Shown here: positions 34,035-42,911 of the stretch, one piece after another | How positions within the stretch are numbered: position 1 is the stretch's first letter | How the letters are laid out: every line of letters begins with the position of its first letter | From: Nageia nagi | Taxonomy: Eukaryota; Pinophyta | Assembly (NCBI GenBank): GCA_050084985.1 | Contig: JBITNC010000002.1 | Location: 26,474,001 to 26,538,000 of the forward strand | DNA length: 64,000 bases | Direction: 5' to 3' | The notes under the pieces: generated by a model | What the model saw: only the letters and a program-made list of their open reading frames with translations | The model's database searches: none | What the model was told of the DNA's origin: nothing | Translations under genes and position numbers: made by a program

Positions 34035-34517
34035 TGAAGGATTTGAACTAGATCTAAACAAATCCTCAAGGACCTAAGACTAGGAAACTCAATCATACAC
34101 AAGATAACACAATCACACAAGATAACACAAGTGTAATGTGGTTCCTCCCTCCTTGGGAGTACATCCACAACTAGTATCTCAATTCTCAAGTATGCCTCTC
34201 TTACAACTATACTCTTCCTCTCCTACACAACTAGTAGAGTAATCTTACTCCAAGAACTTAGTTATGTTACAAGAGGAGAGACCCTCTATTTATACCTTGA
34301 GAGCACCTCCCTAACCTCCCTTTAACCCAAGGGTAAGGTTAGGGTTACAATAAATGTATCACCTAACTTTAACCTACCAACTAACCACTTTGGTAAAGTC
34401 AAAGTCTACATATTAAAGAATTCTATTAATCTCTTAAGGTATCTACATACCCTTAAGTGATTAATTGAATTTACAAGGAGTTTAGATATTCACAATATTT
34501 CATTACAAATTCTAACA
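34035..34517 (-). mobile_element. Nested copia 3' LTR
   Basis: A 483-bp LTR. On the minus strand it starts TGTTAGAATTTGTAATGAAA and ends AATCCTTCA, so TG...CA is intact. The TATA box, read on the plus strand as TATTTATA, lies at 34287-34294. Flanked outside by ACAAG and inside by a polypurine tract. Confidence 0.95.
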
Positions 34518-34529
34518 CTCCCCCTTAAT
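34518..34529 (-). other. Nested copia polypurine tract
   Basis: ATTAAGGGGGAG on the minus strand directly abuts the 3' LTR. The same position in the plus-strand fragment at 18,215-18,223 reads AATGGGGAG, so the site is conserved in the family. Confidence 0.9.
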
Positions 34530-35004
34530 GCAATATTGGGATAGAGCGTAGAAGAGAGAAGAGAGAGAGTAAGAGAGAGTTCTCCTCCATAGAGATACAA
34601 GTGGAGATGAGAACATTTACATATTTGAGAATCTTTTTGAGAACTAGTATGAGACTCACTACATTACCATTTGACAAAAAATGGTTTACAATACAATCAT
34701 TAACCACAACTGGTTTCACTGTACATAGTAGTCGATCAACTTTAAGCTGACATGTGAGTCTCCATGAGCTTGCTTTCACAAGGTGAGTAACCTGCATTTC
34801 TAAAGAAGATCCTGCATGCTACAAGCAACTATGAACAAAATCAGTTAGATGCATCATATATTCAAATAAGAGAATCAAATAATGTCATCTTATAAATAAC
34901 TGATCAATGGTGCACTATAAGTCATCACAGAGATGCCAAGCCATCACTCATAGTCACCTATTGTATATATACATGTGTTGATTTTAAATAGAGCATAAAA
35001 ATTG

Positions 35005-35300
35005 TACAACGAGTTTCTCATGTAGAGCAAACTCACCACGGAGGTCTAGAATGTACAACAAGTTCCTCATGCAGAGCGAACTTACCATGGAGGTATATTA
35101 ATTTTATGCTCAAAATTTGTACAACAAGTTTCTCACGTAAAGCAAACTTACCACGGAGGTATAAAATGTACAACAAGTTTGTCACGCAGAGTAAACTTAC
35201 AACTGAGGTATAAAATAATAAACACTCTATAACAATAATTGTACAACAAGTTTATCATGCAGAGCAAACTTACCATGGAGGTCTAGAATGTACAATCAAA
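35005..35300. repeat. Tandem repeat between RNase H and 3' LTR
   Basis: Five or so units of about 45-60 bp share GTACAACAAGTTTCTCA, GCAGAGCAAACTTACCA and GGAGGTATA or GGAGGTCTAGAATGTAC. One related unit survives in the outer copia at about 29,705-29,750, so the repeat belongs to the family's 3' untranslated region rather than to a later insertion. Confidence 0.88.
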
Positions 35301-35340
35301 AAGGCCTCTTAGAGGTGAAGTTGTCATCACTAACAAAAGT

Positions 35341-37158
35341 TTAAACTTCACTCCCCCTTGAGGGCAACTTCACCAACCCAAGAGAATCCCTAAGCTTGCA
35401 GAATTGAGCTTTAGGAAGGGGCTTGGTGAACAAATCAACAGAGTTTTTAGTAGATGGATAATACTGCAAGTGTATGATGTCATCTAGAACCTTCTCCCTG
35501 ATAAAATGGGCTTGGATTTCCACATGTTTGGTTCTCTGATGGAACACAGGATTCTTAGCCAAAGAGATAGCCGATTGATTGTCTGACGAAATAAGAGATG
35601 GGCCATTTTGTTTATAACCAATTTCATTCAAAAGATGCCTTAGCCAAATAGCATCTTGGGTAGCAACAGACATGGCTCGATATTCGGCTTCGGTGGTAGA
35701 AAGAGTCACAGTAGGTTGCTTCTTGGAAGCCTAAGAGATAGCACATGAACCAATGCTAAATACATATGCAGAGGTTGATTTTTTGTCATCTCTATCTCCC
35801 CCATAATCAAAATCTAAGAACCCTGAGAGAACAATTGAGGGCACTTTGGAATACTTAAGAGCAAGATCCTTTGTCCCTGTGACATACCTCAACATTTGCT
35901 TAACAGCATTGAGGTGTTCAACATATGGTTTTTGCATGAATCGTGCCATCAGATTCACTGCAAAGGTAATATGAGGACGAGAGATAGTCAGATACAGAAG
36001 ACTACCAATCAATTGCCTATAAGCTATAGCATCAGCCAACTGAGAATCTGAGCTCAGTGATACAACGATTCCAGGAGAAACAGGTATTACAGCATATTTA
36101 CACTCCTCCATTCCAAACTTTTGCAAGATGTCTGATATATACTTAGATTGACTAAGATAAGTACAATCTTTGTGTTGGTATACTTGCATCCCAAGATAGT
36201 AATGCAATAGACCTAGATTAGTCATTTCAAATGTTGCCTTTAGTTTGGAGATGCACTCTTGGATGATTTCAATATTATTACCAGTTATTAGAAGATCATC
36301 CACATAAAGGAGAATTAAGACCACGTCTTTTCCTTGATTGAGTACATAGAGATCTGAATCTGAGAAGCACTTGGAAAAACCAATATCTGCAAAGAATCCT
36401 GAAATTTTCTTGTACCATGCTCTAGGTGCTTGCTTAAGTCCATACAAAGACTTCTTTAGCTTACACACAAGCGACTCTTTTCCTTCTGGAATAAATCCTT
36501 CTGGTTGATTCATGTAGATTTCAACATCCAAGTCACCATTGAGAAATGCACTCTTGACATCAAGTTGAAAAGCTTTCCATCCTTGAGCTGCAAAAAGAGT
36601 AAGGATTATTCTAATAGTAGGTATCTTGGCCACAGGAGCAAAGGTTTCCTCATAATCAATACCATATTTCTGAGCAAATCCTTTGGCCACTAACCTTGCC
36701 TTGTATTTTTCAATTTTTCCATCAGAATTGTACTTGACCTTGTATATCCATTTATTACCAATCACATTTTTCTCATTGGGATAAGGAACCAAATCCCAAG
36801 TTTCATTTTTCATGAGTGTCGCATACTCAACTTTCATAGCTTCCATCCAACACTCTTGCTTGGAAGCTTCTTTGAAGGTTGATGGCTCATGTGTATTATC
36901 AATTTTGGCAAATAAAGAGCTATTCAAGGTCATACTCCTTGTAATTCTCTGTGTTGGAGAATTTTGCTCTTGTGGTGACTTCGCTACATGATCATCCAAC
37001 CAGTTAGGTGCAAGCGAAGAATCATTTGATTTAGACACCTCAGCATGAGAGGTCGTATCCTCAGAAAGTTCATTAAACTTGACATCCCTAGAAATAAAGA
37101 CTATTTTATGGGATGAGGAGTAGAGCCTGTAACCTCTATGCTGATTATCATACCCCAC
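35341..37158 (-). pseudogene. Nested copia reverse transcriptase-RNase H
   Basis: One frame with a single internal TAG (near 35,730) where relatives have the Trp of SWASKK. From the Met at 37158: integrase tail (GYDNQHRGYRLYSS, residues 2-15), RT start about residue 105, QLDVKSAFLNGDL at 198-210, SLYGLKQAPRAWYKK at 237-251, YVDD at 285-288. After the stop, RNase H reads TLSTTEAEYRAM, DNQSAISLAKNPVFHQRTKH and STKNSVDLFTKPL, ending ...LPSRGSEV at 35341. RT catalytic residues are intact. This is the longest frame in the window. Confidence 0.93.
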
Positions 37159-37200
37159 AAAGATGCATTTTTTTGATCGTTTATCTAGCTTCTTTCTTTT

Positions 37201-37853
37201 CTATGAGGTAATGAAGGAAAATGCATCACAACCGAAGACCCTGAAGTGTGAGAGGTTAGGTTTCTTTCTTGTCCATGCTTCATATGGAGTTTTACCTTCA
37301 ACTGCCTTAGTAGAACACCTATTTAGGGTGTGAATAGTAGTGTGAACAGCTTCTCCCCATAAGAAACTAGGAAGGTTACCCAACATGCATCTTGCCATTT
37401 CCATAATGGTGCGATTCTTCCTTTCAGCAACTCTATTTTGCTGAGGGGTGTAAGGGATTGTGAATTGTTGCTTAATCCCATGTTTAACACAATAGTCGTT
37501 AAACTCATTACTATTATATTCACCCCCATTATCAGATCTCAGCATCTTGATTTTAAAATCAGTTTGATTTTCAACAAGTGCCTTGAAGTCTTTAAATCTA
37601 TCAAAAGTTTGATCCTTGTGCTCAAGTAGATAACCAAATGTCATCCTACTGAAGTCATCAATGAAGGTCAGAACATAAGAAGCTCCCCTAGGGACTTAGT
37701 CTGAAAAGGACCCATCAAATCTGAATGCACAAGTTGAAGACGATGAGTAGCCCGAGTTGCCTTATCTTTTTCAAACTTTTGCCTATTCATCTTTCCTAGA
37801 ATGCACCTTTCACAAAGACCAATTGTGGGTGAAATATTAGGTAAACTTTCCAC
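37201..37853 (-). pseudogene. Nested copia integrase
   Basis: 37853-37668 carries the zinc part (CERCILGKMNRQKF) and HSDLMGPFQTKSLG with the first catalytic Asp. A one-base loss in a G run near 37,670 shifts the frame. 37644-37201 continues with MTFGYLLEHKDQ, LRSDNGGEYNSNEF (second Asp), NRVAERKNRTIMEMARCMLG (catalytic Glu) and FGCDAFSFITS, then a TAG before KRKKLDKRSKK, which leads on in the same frame to the RT. All three D, D, E residues are present. Confidence 0.9.
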
Positions 37854-38315
37854 AAATGCTTAAGTTTTCATATCTTGAATACTCTCGTGGTTAAGGTGCC
37901 CTAATCGTTAATGCCAAAGATTACCTTTTGAACAAACATTTGTAGCAAGATAAATCTTTGAAGGTACTTGATCCACAATATAAAGGTCATCCTTTACTGA
38001 TCCTTTCATCAAGGTGACAAGTCCTTTCTTAACACACCAGGAGTGTGAGGTAAACTCAAATGAGCATCCTTTCCTTGTAATCTGAATCATAGAGATGAGA
38101 TTCATCCTTAGTTTAGGCACATAAAAGACATTATCAAGAGTCTTTCCATGAATCTTCACACTCCCTATTCCGTGAACATCAAGGACTGTATTATCACCTA
38201 TCACAACTGCATCCTTTTTGTACTTATTAAAGTTTTCAAACTTATTCTTTTCATAACACATGTGATTAGTGCATCCTAAATCAATAATCCAATCATTTGA
38301 AACAGTTTGAGTCAT
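37854..38315 (-). pseudogene. Nested copia protease and pre-integrase
   Basis: NDWIIDLGCTNHMC at the start is the copia protease active site, with the expected D-S/T-G changed to D-L-G. FYVPKLRMNLISMIQI is the protease C-part and WCVKKGLVTLMKGSVKDDLY follows. Pre-integrase RLGHLNHESIQDM begins after a stop at 37,908, with another stop near 37,860. It is in the same frame as gag upstream. Confidence 0.88.
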
Positions 38316-39263
38316 TGAGTAGTAGGCAACAGTAGCAGTATGCTTGTTCTTCTTTCTATTATTGAAATTTCTTACATTTGCATTTCCTTTTCCTTTTTGA
38401 GCAAATTTCTTTTTACGACAATCATACTCTTTATGCCCAAAGATGCCACAAAAGTTACAAGTTCCATCAAAATTTTCCTGAGGTGTTGGATTGCTTGATC
38501 TAGCTTTGTCATTCCTTTGCCTGTAGTTGCCATGATTGTTGTTGTTGCCCTTTTTGTCATACTTCCTGAAGGTAGATGAGGACTTGTTATCTTTGAATTT
38601 ATAATGTTTGAACTTTTTCTTGAAAGGAGTTTTGGTTGCTCATAGAGCAATGCTATTATCCTTTGGAGAAAGGTTCAACATTTTCTTATTCAAAGTTTCC
38701 TCATGCTTCAGAAGGAGTCTAGAAAGGTTATCAAGTGAGATGACATCTTCTTCATCATCGAGCCTTGTTTCCATAACCATGACAAAGTTGCTGAACTTTG
38801 TAGTAAGGTTTTGAAGAATGATGAAGACCATGAACTCATCATTGATCCAGTTGCACCCACAACCAACCAGTTGTGTCCTAAGGTCAATGATTTTGTTTAA
38901 GTAGATGGAGGCACTTTCATCTTCACTTTGTCGATATTGCAACAACTTTTGTAGAATGGTGAACCTCCTTGAAAACTTGGACCTAAGGTAAATTTTCTTT
39001 AGTCTATCCCAAGCTTCCTTTGCTAAAGTTGATGAAGATATCATGAGAAGGACATCATCTGAAACTGCATGATAAATCATTGAAGTTGCTAACTCATTTT
39101 TTGAGTTGTATATTTCAAGAGCCTTCTCATCGGTAGGAGCGACCAAGTCTTCACTAACTGTCTACCATAGCTTCCTTGCTTGTAACTCGGCTTTCATACG
39201 AGGTTCCCATATTCCAAAGTTGGAACCATCGAGTATATGCTTGGGAACGAAGGTTTCAACCAT
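38316..39263 (-). pseudogene. Nested copia gag
   Basis: Start taken at ATG 39263 (MVETFVPKHILDGSNFG, then IWEPRMKAELQARKLW). It is followed by a TAG, then the UBN2-type gag core: VAPTDEKALEIYNSKNELAT, TLAKEAWDRLKKIY, RFTILQKLLQYRQSEDES and LLKHEETLNKKML. A TGA at 38640 interrupts SPKDNSIAL. The frame then resumes with a zinc knuckle CNFCGIFGHKEYDC (CX2CX4HX4C, about 38,462-38,421) and a basic linker into protease. Gag and protease share one frame, usual for copia. Confidence 0.88.
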
Positions 39264-40177
39264 TGCTACAAAAAAGAGTAAATATGCAATAAGAATGCAA
39301 ACTTTTACAATTTTCCATCTATACATATAAAACATCTAATAAGCAAACATGTCCCACATGTGCAAACTTATTAACCACGATCCGTAGAAGGATAAAGTTG
39401 GGGTTATTTTCTTGTATAGAATTAGGCCTTCACCTAGATGCCCGCAAGGTGGAGCCCAGGTACTACCAGTCCTCAACCAGTTCACCTTGGTCAGTAATAT
39501 ACTCTCACTAGGAGAAGTACTAACTATTTTCCAAGGATCCGACGTATCTTGAACCAGCCATTTTAATTATCTTGATTAAGGTTTTCAGTTTTCCTCCTAG
39601 GTTATCAGGATAATCCCTGAATGGACGTGCAGACATGTGGTATCACTACACACATGCCTGTCCACCTAATAGAGTTATGTCCAATCCAACAAAGGTCTTA
39701 GGGGCAATTAAGATGGACTTACCACCACTTGGGTCTTCAGACTAAAAAGGCTCCAGTCTGCCCTATCCTCACCTCGTGGCTCCCCAAACAAGTCATGTTA
39801 TGGAAAATACATGTGGATGTATTCATTTTAGAGGTTACTTTCAAGATTTTGTGTATTTGCAAGTATAAAGAAAATGTGCAAAAATATAAAGTAAAGTGAA
39901 AAATACTCCATCCACACGAACTTGAAACCTTAAGAGTCTGATGGGTTTTGTACTAACCCCTAAAGGACTTTTACATTTTTCATATTTTTGCTCAAGTTCA
40001 AAAATAATGAATTTGACAAATGCTAAGTCCTACTTAGCATTAATCCATAACTTAAACATGTATTATTCCATGACTTAAAATTAAGTTTTAAACATGCATC
40101 ATGCATTATTTAACTTAAAAGTTTAAGTACTAAGCATGCTTTAGTCCTAACAAGGTTAAGAAGCATGCATTTTAAAC

Positions 40178-40322
40178 TTAGCATGCAAGATCTACTTAGC
40201 ATGCAAGATCCATCAAGATTTAAGTAACATGCAAGATCTATTTAGCATGCAAGATCCATAAAGATTTAAGTAAAACATGCAAGATCTATTTAGCATGCAA
40301 GATCTATAAAGATTTAAGTAAA
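40178..40322. repeat. Tandem repeat in copia leader
   Basis: About 2.5 copies of a roughly 60-bp unit: TTAGCATGCAAGATC, TACTTAGCATGCAAGATCC, ATAAAGATTTAAGTAA. Each unit itself contains two CATGCAAGATC copies. Confidence 0.9.
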
Positions 40323-40919
40323 AAATTATAAAAAATCCCCCCCAGTTTTACTGAAAGTGCTAACAACTTGGATGCTAAAAAATGGGGTTTAAGTATGGTG
40401 CCTCCCTATTTGTCACATAAGGGGTCATCCCTAAAAAAGGGTCTATGAAGTATCTAGTTTAAGTAAATATAGCCTGTGTTTACTTAAAAAAGACTTAGGG
40501 AAAAAAAAAACTTTAAATATTTAAGTGGGACTAAGGCAAAAAATCAAATCAAATTTGGAGTGGGTAAAAAAAATTAAATACCCAACAACTAAAGTTGACA
40601 AAAAAATTAAAAAGGGCCATGTGTAAGCCTCATGGAGGTTGAGAGGCTGGGCAGGGGTGGTAGAAGAGACCAAAGTGTGTAGAACGGTGGTGAGTCACGT
40701 GGAGTGGGAGAGACTGGGCTGCAGAGTGAGTCCAAGGTGGCAAGGAGGCCGCGTAGGGCGTGTGAGGCGTGTGGGGCGGTGGTTGACCAGCCTAGGGCGC
40801 AGAGACAAGTCGGTGAGGAGGGAGATGCGTTGGTTTGTGGTTGTGTTTGACTGGATCAGTGGAGGTGATCAAAGGTAGTCTACACCATGCAGCATGTTAA
40901 ATAATGTGCGAGTCATTGT

Positions 40920-41350
40920 AGGGCATATCCGGTGAGCAGTTACAGTGCATGGAATTTGTGGCTGCAATGTGCATCTGGCAAATAATTCATAGGAGGCTTC
41001 AGGTGCATATCCTGTGATCTTTGTAAGCCAGGGAATTGGGTTTGCAGCATGCATGTTGGCGAGGGAGATAGTTAATCATAGCGCATATCAAACAACTGCA
41101 AACACGTTCAATGGATCCATAACCTACGATCATCAGAGACAGAAGATAGCATTACAGCGAGCGGGAAGTCCATGAGACGTGAGCTGTAGAGCTGGCAATT
41201 TGGTGAGGGAGGAGGCTATGGGGTAGATCCTGTGAGCATTGCTGTCCATGGAACATAACGTTATCTACTTCGTGAAGCTTGTTAAACACTTCATGAGCCT
41301 GCTCAACATTGTGCATATCCTGGGAACATTGTAGTCCAGAGAACTGTGTT
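40920..41350. repeat. Dispersed 35-bp direct repeats in copia leader
   Basis: Four degenerate copies start near 40,922, 41,008, 41,225 and 41,317. Examples are GGCATATCCGGTGAGCAG, GCATATCCTGTGATCTTTG, GATCCTGTGAGCATTGCTG and GCATATCCTGGGAACATTG. Each is followed by a GTCCATGGAA-like segment. Spacing is irregular (about 90-220 bp). Confidence 0.65.
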
Positions 41351-41640
41351 AGCATCATGCAATGGATTGGGTGTGAGCAGAGCCAGGGAACAGATGGTGG
41401 GAGGAGCGAGCGTGCATGGGCGGAGGAGCGGGTGCATGTGGGTGGAGGAGCGGTGCATCGTGTTGAACCCCCCCCCCCCCGAAATAAAAATTTATATGGT
41501 TTTAATTGGTAATCGTGACCCCCCTATTTGATTGACTAATAAAAAAATATATATATAATTTTTTGATTTATTTTACACAAATTTAAAATAAAATAAAAAA
41601 TAGATATATATATTTATGAGTATTTTTAAACAAAATAAAT

Positions 41641-41642
<2 letters not shown>

Positions 41643-41694
<52 letters not shown>
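41643..41694. repeat. (AT)n microsatellite
   Basis: About 26 AT dinucleotides within the AT-rich part of the nested copia leader. Confidence 0.97.
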
Positions 41695-41699
<5 letters not shown>

Positions 41700-42259
41700 T
41701 GAGCCTTTGAATATATTATTGTGCTCCTAAAATTGTGGTAGAACTAAAAATAATTGGCCTCCTCTCTAATTTTTAAATGTTCATGCCTCACTAAAAATAC
41801 CATGAACATAAAAAATGGTAGTATATGTAGGAGAAATTTCATAATAATATATTACTATTTTTTAAGCAAATAGTAATAACATAATACTACTAACATATAA
41901 CATAAAAAATGTTAGTATATATTGCAATTTTGCATCATATATTGGTATTTAATCAAATAATTGAACCAACACATACTTCTAAGTTCAATATAATATGAAC
42001 AACAAATTACAATTTTTGTATACTAACCCTTTTTAAATGAACTATAGCAATTTAAAATTGCAAGTAACATAGAGGATTAGTAAAAAATTGCAACTTGTTA
42101 ATCACAACTTAAAAAGGACTAACACATAGCAAATAAGGTGTTAGTAGCATTATGTAATAATCCATAAAAAATGATCAAATGAGGAGAAAATTTATACCTT
42201 CTCTTGGAATTTACCTCACCAATGGAGTGTAAGATGAGAAATGAAGAAGGATCACCAAG

Positions 42260-42414
42260 ATGTAGCTTCCACACCAAGAGAAGAGCATCCACACCAAGAA
42301 GAGCTTCTACACCAAGAAGAAGAGATTCCACAACAAGGAGAGTTTCTACACCTAGAAGAAGAGCTTCCACAACAAGGAGAGCTTCTACACCAAGAAGAAG
42401 AGCTTCCACAACAA
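42260..42414. repeat. 18/36-bp repeat abutting primer-binding site
   Basis: Units of GCTTCTACACCAAGAAGA alternate with GCTTCCACAACAAGGAGA, about eight in total, ending exactly where the primer-binding site begins. In element sense this gives an open 96-codon frame from 42409 with EALLLGV/EALLVV repeats. One or two related units remain beside the primer-binding site at 21,600-21,634. Confidence 0.9.
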
Positions 42415-42427
42415 GGCTCTGATACCA
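42415..42427 (-). other. Nested copia primer-binding site (tRNA-iMet)
   Basis: On the minus strand TGGTATCAGAGCC, complementary to the 3' end of plant initiator tRNA-Met, two bases inside the 5' LTR. The match to the canonical plant sequence TGGTATCAGAGC is perfect. Confidence 0.95.
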
Positions 42428-42429
42428 AT

Positions 42430-42911
42430 TAAAGGATTTGAACTAGATCTAAACAAATCCTCAAGGACCTAAGACTAGGAAACTCAATCATACACAAGAT
42501 AACACAATCACTCAAGATAACACAAGTGTAATGTGGTTCCTCCCTCCTTGGGGTACATCCACAACTAGTATCTCAATTCTCAAGTATGCCCCTCTTACAA
42601 CTATACTCTTCCTCTCCTACACAACTAGTAGAGTAATCTTACTCCAAGAACTTAGTTATGTTACAAGAGGAGAGGCCCTCTATTTATAGCTTGAGAGCAC
42701 CTCCCTAACCTCCCTTTAACCCAAAGGTAAGGTTAGGGTTACAATAAATGTATCACCTAACTTTAACCTACCAACTAACCACTTTGGTAAAGTCAAAGTT
42801 TACATATTAAAGAATTCTATTAATCTCTTAAGGTATCTACATACCCTTAAGTGATTAATTGAATTTACAAGGAGTTTAGATATTCACAATATTTCATTAC
42901 AAATTCTAACA
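42430..42911 (-). mobile_element. Nested copia 5' LTR
   Basis: 482 bp, TGTTAGAATTTGTAATGAAA at its 5' end on the minus strand. The 3' end is mutated from CA to TA. TATA box TATAAATA is at 42688-42681 on the minus strand. It differs from the 3' LTR by seven substitutions and one single-base indel. The outer flank is the ACAAG target duplication. Confidence 0.95.

Larger units (their letters stand above)
39264..42414 (-). other. Nested copia leader (3.15 kb)
   Basis: Between primer-binding site and gag. In element sense the order is: 18-bp-based repeat (42,416-42,260), AT-rich block with an AT run (42,180-41,500) and a poly(G/C) tract at about 41,467-41,480. A relatively GC-rich block with four degenerate copies of GCATATCCTGTGAGCATTG follows (41,460-40,620), then AAGCATGCAT-type repeats (40,325-40,000). 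The module shared with the other leaders comes last (39,850-39,410). No protein family was recognised. The same order recurs at 19,240-21,634 and 42,912-45,823. Confidence 0.75.
34035..42911 (-). mobile_element. Nested Ty1/copia element, near complete (8,877 bp)
   Basis: Both LTRs are present (42430-42911 as 5', 34035-34517 as 3'), with primer-binding site, polypurine tract and the full gag-protease-integrase-RT-RNase H order on the minus strand. Target duplication ACAAG lies at 34030-34034 and 42912-42916. The LTRs differ by 7 substitutions and one single-base indel over about 482 bp. The coding region carries a handful of stops and one frameshift, so it is recently dead. It inserted into the leader of a relative of the same family. 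The leader between primer-binding site and gag is unusually long, about 3.2 kb. Confidence 0.95.

Noticed and set aside
42204-42432. Plus-strand frames with RRASTPRRRAST or EEHPHQEE repeats.
   Set aside because: Antisense and alternate frames of the 18-bp repeat next to the primer-binding site.
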